Source: Paenactinomyces guangxiensis (GTDB taxonomy: Bacteria; Bacillota; Bacilli; Thermoactinomycetales; Thermoactinomycetaceae). From it: DNA of 64,000 nt. Below, in pieces: positions 28,141 through 37,249 of this stretch. A program made the position numbers and the translations under genes. Where the stretch lies: the NCBI RefSeq assembly GCF_016055185.1, contig NZ_JAECVR010000014.1, forward strand, positions 1 to 64,000. The letters run 5' to 3'. Each line of letters starts with the position of its first letter. Position 1 is the first letter of the stretch. Under the pieces are notes generated by a model, which saw only the letters and a list, made by a program, of their open reading frames with translations, was not told where the DNA came from and made no database searches.

Positions 28141-28794
28141 ATGCCGACACACCGTTGGTTTCTTATGGCGGCTGCCGGCCTGATAATGTTTGGTACGGTC
28201 TCGATATATGGACAACCCTTTCACTCAACCGTACGGGCAGAAGAAAACGGATATCTGTCAGTAACCGTGAAAAAAGGGGATACTGTTTACGGAATTGCCC
28301 GTAAATACGATACTACAGTGAAAGCGATTGTCAGGGTGAATCAACTGCGCAACCCTTCTTTTATTCATGTCGGACAGCTACTGCGTGTACCGATTGAAGT
28401 TTATTCCCGGCAGAAACAATATCACAGGACATCAGTGCCCGTCCCGGCTGCTTCAGCGGTTCGTGCGATGTCACGGGGCCAGATGCTGGGCGGGTTTACT
28501 TTAACTGCATACACGGCGGGCCCGGAATCAACCGGCAAGAGGCCAGGAGACCCGGGTTACGGTATCACATCCAGTGGGGAGAAAGTGAGTGAGGGCCTGA
28601 CGATTGCAGTAGACCCTGAAGTTATTCCGATCGGATCACGCGTTTATATCGAAGGAATCGGCTATCGTGTTGCTCAGGACACCGGTTCAGCCATTAAAGG
28701 AAAAAGAATCGATCTGTATATCAATGATGTTCAAGAAGCCAGGCAGTTTGGAGTAAAGAAAAACGTGAAAGTGGAATTGCTTGATAATTTTTGA
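28141..28794 (+). CDS. yocH: Secreted LysM and 3D-domain cell-wall protein (YocH-like)
   Basis: A 217-aa exported protein: signal peptide to about residue 35, one LysM peptidoglycan-binding repeat (VTVKKGDTVYGIARKYDTTV to LLRVPIE), a basic linker, and a C-terminal 3D domain. The 3D domain has FTLTAYTAG, the Asp pair around LTIAVDPEVIPIGSRVYIEG, and DTGSAIKGKRIDLY. Such proteins (YocH, Rpf/Sps-like) remodel peptidoglycan. GGGGTGG precedes the ATG. Confidence 0.9.
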   Translation: MPTHRWFLMAAAGLIMFGTVSIYGQPFHSTVRAEENGYLSVTVKKGDTVYGIARKYDTTVKAIVRVNQLRNPSFIHVGQLLRVPIEVYSRQKQYHRTSVPVPAASAVRAMSRGQMLGGFTLTAYTAGPESTGKRPGDPGYGITSSGEKVSEGLTIAVDPEVIPIGSRVYIEGIGYRVAQDTGSAIKGKRIDLYINDVQEARQFGVKKNVKVELLDNF

Positions 28795-28797
28795 TTG

Positions 28798-28824
28798 AGG
28801 AGCCCGCTAAAGGCTCTTTTTTTT
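28798..28824 (+). terminator. Terminator after the LysM-3D gene
   Basis: Stem GAGCC / GGCTC followed by eight T, four bases after the stop codon. Confidence 0.8.
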
Positions 28825-28872
28825 GGTGTAATCAGATACAATAAAAGGGATAGAGGGAGGTGAATCAGCTCC

Positions 28873-29766
28873 GTGATCCTGGAATTAGAACTTAAGTACC
28901 CGTATTCATTTGAAAAGACCACACACCGTCTTCGTTTTTTTGAGAAGAGCAGTTATATTTACAGGGAAGGTGTATTTACCAGAACACTCATGGGAAAGCG
29001 GGGACCGCTGATTATCTCAATTTCGCGCCACCCGGCAAAACCGGCTCTTTGCGTTAAAGTGGAAGGAGAGACAGATCCCGGTGAGGTTGAACATTTGAGC
29101 GAAAGGCTGCGCCGCATGTTTTCCACAGAAGTTGATCTGACTCCTTTCTACCGGCAGATGAGGGAAGATTCCCGGATGGGTGAGGTGGTCCGGCAGCGTG
29201 AGGGGATGCATATTGTACTGGATCCCTCCGTATACGAATGTTTGGTAAAAACGATTATTGGCCAGCAGTTGAATATTTCTTTTGCCGCTACCCTGCTCAA
29301 ACGATTTATCCAATTGGCGGGGGAGAAAGTTGAGTTTGCCGGAGAGATTTTGTCCGTTTTCCCTTCACCTGAACAGGTGGCCCGCTTAGCCTATGAGGAT
29401 TTGCAACAATTGCAGTTTAACCGCCGGAAAGCGGAATATATTATTGACATTTCCCGGCAAGTCGCCGATGGGAAACTGGATTTGGAGTGTATGTACGACC
29501 AATCTGATCAGGAAGTAGCAGAAACCTTATTGCCCATTCGCGGAGTGGGCCGCTGGACAGTTGAATGTGTGATGTTGTTTGGTTTGGGGCGGCCAGACTT
29601 GCTCCCTGCGGCGGATATCGGGCTGAGGAATGCGGTTCGCAAGGTGTATGATCTCGCGGAACAGCCGATCGAGGATAAAGTGAGGGAATTAGGAGAGCCC
29701 TGGTCTCCTTTTCGCAGTTATGCGACGTTTTATCTCTGGGATACATTAAGCGCAACCTCCTCATAA
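28873..29766 (+). CDS. alkA: DNA-3-methyladenine glycosylase II (AlkA-like)
   Basis: A 297-aa HhH-GPD base-excision glycosylase. The N-terminal third fits the AlkA_N-like domain. VYECLVKTIIGQQLNISFAA begins the helical core, and the helix-hairpin-helix is LPIRGVGRWTVECVMLFGLGR followed by the catalytic Asp in PAADIGLRNAV. It removes alkylated bases. The GTG start at 28873 follows GAGGGAGGTGA at a slightly long distance. It forms a short unit with the small gene at 29885. Confidence 0.92.
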   Translation: MILELELKYPYSFEKTTHRLRFFEKSSYIYREGVFTRTLMGKRGPLIISISRHPAKPALCVKVEGETDPGEVEHLSERLRRMFSTEVDLTPFYRQMREDSRMGEVVRQREGMHIVLDPSVYECLVKTIIGQQLNISFAATLLKRFIQLAGEKVEFAGEILSVFPSPEQVARLAYEDLQQLQFNRRKAEYIIDISRQVADGKLDLECMYDQSDQEVAETLLPIRGVGRWTVECVMLFGLGRPDLLPAADIGLRNAVRKVYDLAEQPIEDKVRELGEPWSPFRSYATFYLWDTLSATSS

Positions 29767-29884
29767 AGGTGAAAATATGAGTTCCCTCTGGATGAAGCGG
29801 CTCCCTGTTCATGTTGTGAAAGATCAAAATATGTTATTATTTGTTCAGGTTGCAATTGGAGTGGTGAAAGGGGGCGGAGGCAAC

Positions 29885-30034
29885 TTGGCAAAGAAGAAGA
29901 AAAAAGAACCCCGTGTGGCGGCTGTAGACCCTGTAGGGATATTGATCCGCGATCTAAAAAGCACCGCTTTGTGGGTCGGAGTGGCTGTTGGTGTAACAGT
30001 TGCGCTTGCTGTGATACAAAGAATCATTTTTTAA
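29885..30034 (+). CDS. Small basic membrane protein
   Basis: A 49-aa protein: a lysine-rich start (MAKKKKKEPRV), then one membrane helix from about residue 27 to 47. The TTG at 29885 follows GGAGG (29876-29880). An upstream in-frame ATG at 29777 would add 36 residues and lacks a good site. Its function is unknown; it lies between alkA and a bidirectional terminator. Confidence 0.7.
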   Translation: MAKKKKKEPRVAAVDPVGILIRDLKSTALWVGVAVGVTVALAVIQRIIF

Positions 30035-30037
30035 TAG

Positions 30038-30072
30038 AAAAGCAGGTCGGAATGAGGTTCCAACCTGCTTTT
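30038..30072. terminator. Bidirectional terminator
   Basis: AAAAGCAGGT-GGAA pairs with TTCC-ACCTGCTTTT (one mismatch), with T-runs on both sides. It serves the small gene at 29885 and the convergent mscS-type gene. Confidence 0.9.
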
Positions 30073-30073
30073 A

Positions 30074-31006
30074 TTACTGGCTGACCGTTTCCTTGGATTG
30101 CAAGGCCCGAATCTGCTCGGAATGATAAACGACACTTCTCGGATAGGCAATTTCGATTCCGCGCCTGTGAAGAGTCAGAACAGCTTCTTTGCGCATCTCT
30201 CTTTCCAGTGACCAGTATTCATCCGGTTCGCTCAGAGCGGTGATGGTAAACTGGACCCCCGTCTGGTCAATATTGGTGACCCCCATCACTTCCGGTTTTT
30301 CTACAAGATAAGGAGCGTATTTTTTGCCGATGCTTTCACATACTTCATCCAGTGCCTTACTTACCACATCGAGATCTGATTCGTAGGGGACGGTTACAGC
30401 GACGATGGCTCTCATCTTTTCACGGTTATAGTTGGTTACCTGGGTGATGTTTCCGTTGGCGAGATAGTGAAGACGTTGGTTAAATTCACGTATCTTGGTC
30501 ACGCGAAGTCCGACTTCTTCTACAGTTCCATTAATTTGCCCATTGATTTGCACAATATCTCCCACTTCAAGTTGGCCTTCAAAGATGAGAAAGAAACCGG
30601 TGATAATATCTCTAACCAGATTTTGGGCGCCAAAACCAATTGCTAATCCTAAAATCCCCGCACCGGCCAATACAGGCATAGGATTAAAGCCCATATTGAT
30701 CAGGATGGTAAGAACGGAGATGAAATAGATTACATAATGGGAAATGGATTTAATTAATTTCCTTAACGTCTGGGCTTTTTTGCTTTCCATTCGGCTTAAT
30801 GTAAATACCTTATCAATAATACGATCAATCAAGCGCAGCACGATCATGGTTAAGACAATGATCAGCAGGATTTCGCCAACCGGGATTAAAAGATGGGACA
30901 CAGGGTCCTCAACGATTTTTCCCACAAAGGATTTTGTCTTTACCGCCAGTTCCCCAATCGGGGTCTCTGTATCTGTTGAAGTCTGGTTATTAAGCACAGG
31001 AAACAA
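30074..31006 (-). CDS. Small-conductance mechanosensitive channel (MscS family)
   Basis: A 310-aa channel with an N-terminal soluble stretch, membrane helices near residues 45-65 and 85-105, and the pore helix around GAGILGLAIGFGAQNLVRDIITG. A cytosolic beta domain (VGDIVQINGQINGTVEEVGLRVTKIR) follows. It opens on hypo-osmotic shock. The TTG start at 31006 follows GGAGGTGA. A single gene, transcribed convergently to alkA. Confidence 0.92.
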   Translation of the reverse strand: MFPVLNNQTSTDTETPIGELAVKTKSFVGKIVEDPVSHLLIPVGEILLIIVLTMIVLRLIDRIIDKVFTLSRMESKKAQTLRKLIKSISHYVIYFISVLTILINMGFNPMPVLAGAGILGLAIGFGAQNLVRDIITGFFLIFEGQLEVGDIVQINGQINGTVEEVGLRVTKIREFNQRLHYLANGNITQVTNYNREKMRAIVAVTVPYESDLDVVSKALDEVCESIGKKYAPYLVEKPEVMGVTNIDQTGVQFTITALSEPDEYWSLEREMRKEAVLTLHRRGIEIAYPRSVVYHSEQIRALQSKETVSQ

Positions 31007-31135
31007 ACTGTTTCACCTCCGACGGCCGATTAGTACAGGATGTTGGATGATCCTCCGGCCATTACCCGTTATTTTACATGTATGTTTGTTGGAGCATGGC
31101 TTGCCAGATCATGTTGCCCCATCTACACAACAACT

Positions 31136-32113
31136 CTATGATAGCAAATGTTGCACTTTTTTTTCTAACTGATCTTCGCTCATCCAACCGACAAAAGAGT
31201 GAAAAGGTGTATATTCACTGTCGAGCAATGCGACGGCTACAAAGGGAAAATGCTTTTTATAATGATAGCGAACGTCCAACCATCTGACCTCATAGCCATA
31301 AGGGCGGGAAAAAACTTGTGGATACCCGTAAGAGGTAAAGGAAAGAAAGGCGTCAATCGAATCAGCCTTTTTGGAGTGAATTACAGCCGGGTGATCCAAG
31401 TCCTTGGTAGATAGCTGACCTGTCCAAAAAAGTTGACCGCCGCGAATTTCTCCCATTTTTACCCTGTGTGGCTGTTCAACAATCACATTCCACACATTCC
31501 AGTGGACGGTTGGTGTTACGGTGTAACGACCGGGTTCATTGAGCTCTTGTTTCAGACGGGAGACAAGCCTGTAGCGGATCCAACTGCGCCATCCGATATA
31601 GGCGATCAGGAAGAGATAGATTAAACTAAATGTATAGCCGGGATTTTGCGGCAGTGCCCACCATAGCAGAAAGCCGACCAGGTGCAAAGCAAAAATAAAA
31701 GGGTCAAAAATATTGATCACATTCCAGGAAACCCAGCGGGAAGAGAGCGGACGAAGCGCCTGTGTCCCGTACGTATTAAACAGATCAATAAAGATATGGA
31801 TGAAGACGGCAACAAAAGTCCAAAACCAGAGTTGCTTCCAGTCGGTATTCGTGAAAAACATGGAAAGAACCCAGGTGATTAAAGTTGGCCAGGCAAACAG
31901 CATAGGGAGGGAGTGGCTCCAACCGCGATGGTTGCGGATATATGCCGCGTTTCCTCCAAAGCGGTACAGTGTGTCTGCATCCGGAATTTGCGAGCCGACA
32001 ACAGTGGCTATTAAAAAGGCTTGTGATGCTTCTTGATGGGCAGTTACAGCTGGGTCAAGGTGAGCTAAGCCAAACAGTCCCAATCCCATCACAAAATGTG
32101 TGCCTGTATCCAT
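31136..32113 (-). CDS. yfhP: YdjM-superfamily membrane-bound hydrolase (YfhP-like)
   Basis: A 325-aa membrane protein with the metal-binding pattern of the LexA-regulated YdjM family: MDTGTHFVMGLGLFGL at the start, QIPDADTLYRFGG and NHRGWSHSL with a His pair, then HIFIDLFNTYGTQ. Four or more membrane helices are followed by a soluble C-terminal domain. The ATG at 32113 follows AGGAGG. Bacillus subtilis has yfhP next to mutY, as here. The substrate is unknown. Confidence 0.88.
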   Translation of the reverse strand: MDTGTHFVMGLGLFGLAHLDPAVTAHQEASQAFLIATVVGSQIPDADTLYRFGGNAAYIRNHRGWSHSLPMLFAWPTLITWVLSMFFTNTDWKQLWFWTFVAVFIHIFIDLFNTYGTQALRPLSSRWVSWNVINIFDPFIFALHLVGFLLWWALPQNPGYTFSLIYLFLIAYIGWRSWIRYRLVSRLKQELNEPGRYTVTPTVHWNVWNVIVEQPHRVKMGEIRGGQLFWTGQLSTKDLDHPAVIHSKKADSIDAFLSFTSYGYPQVFSRPYGYEVRWLDVRYHYKKHFPFVAVALLDSEYTPFHSFVGWMSEDQLEKKVQHLLS

Positions 32114-32201
32114 AACGATCCTCCTAAACTGATGCCTATTGTTAACATTTATAACCTGATGCCAAAAGTCCGAGCGATGAAAGTTATAATCATGACGCCG
32201 A

Positions 32202-32236
32202 GCGGGAGCGAAGACAGAACTCTGCCTTCCCCCACG
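32202..32236. repeat. Palindromic element, copy C
   Basis: GAAGACAGAACTCTGCCTTC is nearly self-complementary and matches the core of copies A and B in the pur operon (one base in GAATTC changed to GAACTC). Here it lies in a divergent intergenic region, which argues against a purine-specific role. Confidence 0.55.
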
Positions 32237-32243
32237 GGTAGAA

Positions 32244-32280
32244 AAAATTCTGCACAGATCTGGCAAAAGTGCGGAATTTT
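32244..32280. other. Inverted repeat between yfhP and the 32332 gene
   Basis: AAAATTCTGCAC pairs with GTGCGGAATTTT (one mismatch) around a 13-base loop. It lies next to palindromic copy C. It may be a terminator-like or operator structure in this divergent region; the direction is unclear. Confidence 0.5.
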
Positions 32281-32331
32281 GCTTAACGATGAAGGTACCA
32301 TCTGATAAGATAAAAGCTAGGAGTTGAGTGA

Positions 32332-32661
32332 ATGAACCAGTTGATCTATACAGTCTTTGTTGAATATCGCGTCGAACAGGAGCACTGGGACAAGTTTATA
32401 GAGAACATTCCATTGATCCGTCAGAAGACACAAGCGGCCGGCCGTGTGATATCACATTTGTTTTTGACAGGATCGGAACAACCCGGTCTTGTGGTGGAAA
32501 ACATCCAGGTAGCTGATTGGGAAACATACGAACGGATTCGGGCTATGCGCACTTGCGAAACGGACAGACCTCTGTCTCAATTGGATCTCTTCATTAAAGG
32601 TGGAAGGTCTAAGATTCATATTTGGGCATTTAAACCTATTTCAGAGCAATCCCAGTTATAA
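32332..32661 (+). CDS. Hypothetical protein, possible alpha-beta barrel domain
   Basis: A 109-aa soluble protein. The pattern IYTVFVEYRVEQEHWDKFIENIP then a second strand-helix unit ending in HIWAFKPI looks like a dimeric alpha-beta barrel (ABM-like), but I see no diagnostic residues. TAGGAG lies eight bases before the ATG. It is followed 8 bases later by a membrane-anchored protein and then mutY. Confidence 0.7.
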   Translation: MNQLIYTVFVEYRVEQEHWDKFIENIPLIRQKTQAAGRVISHLFLTGSEQPGLVVENIQVADWETYERIRAMRTCETDRPLSQLDLFIKGGRSKIHIWAFKPISEQSQL

Positions 32662-32669
32662 AGAAGGTT

Positions 32670-33971
32670 GTGGTTGGGAACGTGGTCAGGGACAGGAAAA
32701 ACCATTGGGTGATACCAGTTAGCTGGCTGGCATTTATCCTGCTGTTCATCATATTGACTCTCTTTATCACAAACTCGAATCACCCCTCAAACGCCACTTT
32801 GCTTCCCTCTCATTTACCTGAAATCCGTTTCGACCGGTTTACACCTGTCTTGATTCACGATCGGCAAATATTCTTCCTCACTACCCGGTGGAAGAAACAA
32901 TCCCTTTGGTCGTTTCATCTGGAAACGGGAGAAATCAAGTTAATCCGTTCTTTTACCAGTAATGATAGTGAACAGGCGGTCAAACAGACTGTATTTTCAC
33001 TTCTGCTGAAACAGGCGGCTAAAGGAACTGAGCTTAAAAATAAACGGGTAGCGGATGTGTCGCCACAGGGCGGAGATTTTGTTTTTGTTACCGGAAATTC
33101 ACAGAAAGGCCTTGCTCTTCATCTGTACAAAACCAGTCAAGAAAAAGATATACTGTTGCAGGATAAAGTGCAACCCGAAAAAATATTGTCGAACTCATTG
33201 ATTAAATGGTCTCCTGATCATCAATATCTATTATTTGACGACCGGCGGCTCATTCGTTTGTCAGACGGAACGACAGTGCTTCACCTGCAAGGATCCCATG
33301 GTTCGTGGGCCCCAAAAAAGCCTGCTTTACTCTATGTTGATCAAGAAGGAGATCTGCAGCAAGTTGATGTCCGGTCGGGAAAAGCAGAAACATTATACAC
33401 GACCGAAGAAGGGGAACATATTTTGGATAATCCAGTCTGGGACCCGGACGGACTTTACATTGCCTTCGCGACTGGCAAGATTCATCAGGAGAAAAGCATG
33501 CTTGAGAAGGTCCATGTGATAGATACTCATCTCTTTCATTATGCTGAACAAGAACAAAATGACATTCCGGCACATTTCAAACAACTGCAATTGAGCCGGG
33601 ATGGAAAGGTTCTGGCTTATACCGTCAATGGAATTTTAAAAATTGTTAACTTACAATCCCAGGAGAATAAGGTGTATGATGTATATACCCAGGAACAATA
33701 CGGACTTCCGTATGTAAGGACAGGTTCTGAAGGAGTTTGGCTGGCTCAAAACCATCAACTTCTGTTCCTGAATGAACGATGGGAGGAACGTGAAGTATAC
33801 CGGACCCCTCATCAGTTGCTCGGTTTTTATCTTACGAATGATGAAAAAAAAATGTTAGTATTTGAATCTACCGCACAAGGGAAACAGATGAAGCTGGTTC
33901 AACTCTCACGCGGCTCATCCCTGTTATCATCTGAGCAGTACAGGAGGCTTTTCAATTGGCAAGTAGATTAA
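32670..33971 (+). CDS. Membrane-anchored protein with TolB-like beta-propeller repeats
   Basis: A 433-aa protein with one membrane helix near residues 17-37 and a large extracytoplasmic region of repeated WSPDHQYLLFDDRRL and WDPDGLYIAFATG-type segments, typical of TolB/WD40-like propellers. No catalytic motif is visible. The GTG at 32670 is close to its AAAGAAGG site; a GTG at 32682 is an alternative. Its end overlaps mutY by 16 bases, suggesting coupling. Its function is unknown. Confidence 0.72.
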   Translation: MVGNVVRDRKNHWVIPVSWLAFILLFIILTLFITNSNHPSNATLLPSHLPEIRFDRFTPVLIHDRQIFFLTTRWKKQSLWSFHLETGEIKLIRSFTSNDSEQAVKQTVFSLLLKQAAKGTELKNKRVADVSPQGGDFVFVTGNSQKGLALHLYKTSQEKDILLQDKVQPEKILSNSLIKWSPDHQYLLFDDRRLIRLSDGTTVLHLQGSHGSWAPKKPALLYVDQEGDLQQVDVRSGKAETLYTTEEGEHILDNPVWDPDGLYIAFATGKIHQEKSMLEKVHVIDTHLFHYAEQEQNDIPAHFKQLQLSRDGKVLAYTVNGILKIVNLQSQENKVYDVYTQEQYGLPYVRTGSEGVWLAQNHQLLFLNERWEEREVYRTPHQLLGFYLTNDEKKMLVFESTAQGKQMKLVQLSRGSSLLSSEQYRRLFNWQVD

Positions 33972-35053
33972 CCGCAATAACGACTACCCCCTTGCCGTCC
34001 GAGGAAACCGTGGAAGTGATCCAGCGGGAGCTGCTTGACTGGTACCGGGAGCATCGCCGAGATTTACCCTGGAGAAAAGATAAGGACCCTTACCGGATCT
34101 GGGTTTCAGAAATTATGCTGCAACAAACGCGTGTTGATACCGTTATTCCTTATTATGAGAGGTTTCTTAATCAATTCCCCACCCTGAATGATTTAGCCAA
34201 TGCAACTGATGACCAGGTGATTAAAGCGTGGGAGGGCCTTGGCTATTATTCTCGTGCCCGCAATTTACATTCTGCGGTGAAGGAAGTAGCAGCAAATTAT
34301 GGCGGCAAAGTTCCCGATGAACTTAAGACCATCTCAAAATTAAAAGGAATAGGTCTCTATACAGCCGGGGCTATCCTCAGTATCGCCTATGATAAAAAGG
34401 CACCCGCAGTAGATGGAAATGTGATGCGCGTATTTTCGCGGCTCTTTGCGATCCCGGATGATATTGCCCGGCAATCCACACGAAAAAAAATGGAGTTGAT
34501 CGCCGAGCATCTTATACCCGCACATGCTCCCGGTGATTTTAATCAGGCACTGATGGAGCTGGGGGCGATGATATGCACTCCGCAATCTCCCCATTGTTTA
34601 TTTTGCCCTGTTCAGACCGTTTGTCATGCATTTCATGAGGGTTTACAAGATGAACTGCCTCGCAAGAAAAAGGCAAAACCCCCTGTGCAAGTAAATGTTC
34701 TCTTCGCCTGGTTTCTCCAGGGTGACAAAGTATTAATCGAAAAGCGCCCTGATACCGGTTTGCTGGCCGGCATGTGGGCCCTCCCGACGGTAGAGCAACA
34801 AGCGGGAGAATCCCCTCTGCGAACAATGGAAAAATTCTGTGACAAAAAAACAATCCCTGCAACGAATTATATAGTTAAAAGCCAACTTGAACACATCTTT
34901 AGCCATCTGCACTGGAAGATCGTACTGGTACAGGCGGAAGTGACGGACTCAACATTCCCTCTCCCGGAAGGATGGGAATGGTCAGAGCTGGATGATCTTC
35001 ATACAAAAGCTTTTGCCAATGTCTATCGGAAAGCATTAAAAAATCTTTTATAA
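33956..35053 (+). CDS. mutY: A/G-specific adenine glycosylase
   Basis: A 365-aa MutY that removes adenine opposite 8-oxoguanine. The N-terminal LPWRKDKDPYRIWVSEIMLQQT, the helix-hairpin-helix LKGIGLYTAGAILSIAY with catalytic Asp in APAVDGNVMRV, and the 4Fe-4S cysteines in CTPQSPHCLFCPVQTVC are all present. A NUDIX-like 8-oxoG recognition domain follows from about residue 235. The TTG start follows AGGAGG (33941-33946). Confidence 0.96.
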   Translation: MASRLTAITTTPLPSEETVEVIQRELLDWYREHRRDLPWRKDKDPYRIWVSEIMLQQTRVDTVIPYYERFLNQFPTLNDLANATDDQVIKAWEGLGYYSRARNLHSAVKEVAANYGGKVPDELKTISKLKGIGLYTAGAILSIAYDKKAPAVDGNVMRVFSRLFAIPDDIARQSTRKKMELIAEHLIPAHAPGDFNQALMELGAMICTPQSPHCLFCPVQTVCHAFHEGLQDELPRKKKAKPPVQVNVLFAWFLQGDKVLIEKRPDTGLLAGMWALPTVEQQAGESPLRTMEKFCDKKTIPATNYIVKSQLEHIFSHLHWKIVLVQAEVTDSTFPLPEGWEWSELDDLHTKAFANVYRKALKNLL

Positions 35054-35241
35054 TAGATGAAGAATGTTTCATTTTCATGATTGTTTTACATCTGCGTCAG
35101 AAGTTTTTTCTTCGCTGGTATAAGTTATTTCCTGTGTACAATTCTGTCCGGACAGGATTTGGCCGCGGATGGAATCCTGCAAACGGGCGGAATGGACAAA
35201 CCTTTCATTTTTACGATTTTTAACCAAGAGGAGAGAGACGG

Positions 35242-36792
35242 TTGGAAGAAAAAAAATTACCTGCAGGGGGCCAATCACCTGAAGAACATGAGCAATCCAG
35301 GGAGTTAAGAGAAGAAAGGAAATTAAGTGAAGAAAAAGAGTCTGTAGTAGAGAGCAAATATTCCCAAAAAGAGGAGCAGGCAGCGGAAAATAAAGAAAAA
35401 GATATGGCTGCCGATGTAGAAAATAGTGAATCCGCCTCATCCCCGGCAGATGAACAAATTGTTAACAACATGAAATTCAAGGCTGATGACCGTGTCTTTA
35501 ATACCACGGAGTTCAAGGCTCTGGATCAATGGTATACCGATGGAGAACAGAAACCTGACGTGGTTTCAAAGGAGCAGACGGAAGCGAACAAGGAGACCCA
35601 AGAGGAATCTGTACCTAAAGCACCGGCCGCCAAAGAACTCCTTACTCCGGTTGACGAAGGTTCTTCCCAACCCGTTCAAAGCATTGAGCTGAAAAAAGCG
35701 GAGAACTCGCCCGGGACTCCGAAAGTAAAGGGAAAGCCTGATCCGGATGCTCTGGCACTCAAACGAAAAAAAATCGTCGTAAGTGCCATTGTCGCTTCCA
35801 TGATTATGGCGGGTTCCCTCGGTGCAGCCGCATATGCGTTTGATGCCTTCAATGCAAAAGCAAACGCTAAGGTGGCAGCGGCACAGCAGAAGCCAAAACC
35901 GGCCATGTTTCAACTTTACCTGGAAGACAAAAAGTTTGATCTTGATTTAAGAACAATTGGCTATAACGGAAAAGATACCTCCACGATTGATGAACAAAAA
36001 TTGCGCGCCTGGTTGGAAAAAGTGAATAAAGAGGTGTATCAACCGGCCCAAAATGCCAGGATGAAAAAGGTGGGTTACAAGATTACACCGGAAAAACAGG
36101 GGCGTAAAATGGATGTGGAAACAGTTGAATCCTGGCTGACTGATATAAAGCCACTTATCAATAAACCCCGGGAAATTCCGATGATTCCTATTGAACCGCT
36201 TGTAACCACTGAAGATTTGCGGAATGTGGACAAAAAATTAATTGGAGACTACCGGACCCGATTTGACGGTTCCAATGTGAATCGTACCACCAATATTCGT
36301 TTAGCGTCCAAGGAGATTAACGGATTGGTGCTCATGCCGGGTGAAAAATTCTCATTTAATAAAACGGTTGGTGAACGTACTGCGGCCAGAGGATATAAAA
36401 AGGCGGGTGTCATTGTTAAAGGTGAATTCAGCGAAGGGATCGGCGGAGGAATCTGCCAGGTATCGTCCACTCTCTTCAACAGTGTGGACGAGGCGGGTCT
36501 GAGGATTGTAGCCCGTTATCATCACAGCGCGGAAGTAACTTATGTTCCGCCGGGGCGTGACGCAACTGTATCCTGGGGCGGACCCGATTTTAAATTCAGA
36601 AACAATTTGAATAAACCGGTTATGATTAAAATCAAAGTAGGCAGCAATTCCATTACGGTTTATACTTACACCGTTCCCGGAGCAAAAGTACACAAGAAAA
36701 AGGTTCAAGACGCCCCCGAAACCTTTACAACCATTAAGGTAGATCCCGATAAACCAACAGAAAAACTACCAAAAACGGATACAAATAACTAA
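35242..36792 (+). CDS. VanW-family membrane-anchored cell-wall protein
   Basis: A 516-aa protein: about 170 residues of acidic, Glu/Lys-rich, low-complexity cytosolic sequence, one membrane helix near 176-200, a peptidoglycan-binding-like segment, and a C-terminal VanW domain (MPGEKFSFNKTVGERTAARGY, GGGICQVSSTLFNS, RYHHSAEVTYVPPGRDATVSWGGPDF as separate pieces). VanW occurs in glycopeptide-resistance clusters, but most copies like this one are housekeeping and of unknown function. The TTG start follows AGGAGAGA. A terminator follows. Confidence 0.88.
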   Translation: MEEKKLPAGGQSPEEHEQSRELREERKLSEEKESVVESKYSQKEEQAAENKEKDMAADVENSESASSPADEQIVNNMKFKADDRVFNTTEFKALDQWYTDGEQKPDVVSKEQTEANKETQEESVPKAPAAKELLTPVDEGSSQPVQSIELKKAENSPGTPKVKGKPDPDALALKRKKIVVSAIVASMIMAGSLGAAAYAFDAFNAKANAKVAAAQQKPKPAMFQLYLEDKKFDLDLRTIGYNGKDTSTIDEQKLRAWLEKVNKEVYQPAQNARMKKVGYKITPEKQGRKMDVETVESWLTDIKPLINKPREIPMIPIEPLVTTEDLRNVDKKLIGDYRTRFDGSNVNRTTNIRLASKEINGLVLMPGEKFSFNKTVGERTAARGYKKAGVIVKGEFSEGIGGGICQVSSTLFNSVDEAGLRIVARYHHSAEVTYVPPGRDATVSWGGPDFKFRNNLNKPVMIKIKVGSNSITVYTYTVPGAKVHKKKVQDAPETFTTIKVDPDKPTEKLPKTDTNN

Positions 36793-36794
36793 AC

Positions 36795-36829
36795 AAAAAA
36801 ATCGTCCAGCTCGTCTGGACGATTTTTTA
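36795..36829. terminator. Bidirectional terminator
   Basis: AAAAATCGTCCAG pairs with CTGGACGATTTTT around CTCGT. It serves the VanW gene and the convergent small gene at 36851. Confidence 0.93.
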
Positions 36830-36850
36830 TTGATTACGAGAAGTGCTATG

Positions 36851-37057
36851 TCAGGAAAGGGAGTGCTCCTCGTCCAGAGCGGCAAGCCCGCCTCTTCTTT
36901 CAATTTCTTTGATCAGCTTATGGTGCAGGCTAATTCCCTGCTGGTTCATTAAGGGTGACATTTGTGCCATTACAAAATGGTAGTAGGATAGTTCGTCTAT
37001 CTCCCACTTGGATAACGGTATCATACTTAATTCTTCTAAATCTCGGCCCGTGTACAT
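36851..37057 (-). CDS. Small hypothetical protein
   Basis: A 68-aa soluble protein starting MYTGRDLEELSMIPLSKWE with a helical, charged composition and an acidic tail. The ATG at 37057 follows AGAGGTGA on the minus strand; a longer frame from 37102 has no site. I do not recognise it beyond its resemblance to small cytosolic proteins of Bacillales. Confidence 0.7.
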   Translation of the reverse strand: MYTGRDLEELSMIPLSKWEIDELSYYHFVMAQMSPLMNQQGISLHHKLIKEIERRGGLAALDEEHSLS

Positions 37058-37249
37058 TTTTTTCACCTCTGCCTTCAGTATGATACAAAGTGTTGAAAAC
37101 ATACCCGGAGGCGGATGAAAAAGGGTTACAAAGAGAGCGTTTGTGAAAAATAGAATAGGTTATAATATATTTAAAGACCGAATATTCATAGACTTTTGGG
37201 CCGTGAGGAAAGCAATAGCGGGGATAGCGGAGAGGAGAAGGGAGTTATG

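Noticed and set aside
32114-32266. 51-residue N-terminal extension of yfhP
   Set aside because: It crosses the palindromic element and lacks similarity; ATG 32113 has AGGAGG.
35242-36792. VanW protein as a vancomycin-resistance gene
   Set aside because: No van cluster genes are near and VanW domains are widespread; resistance is not supported.
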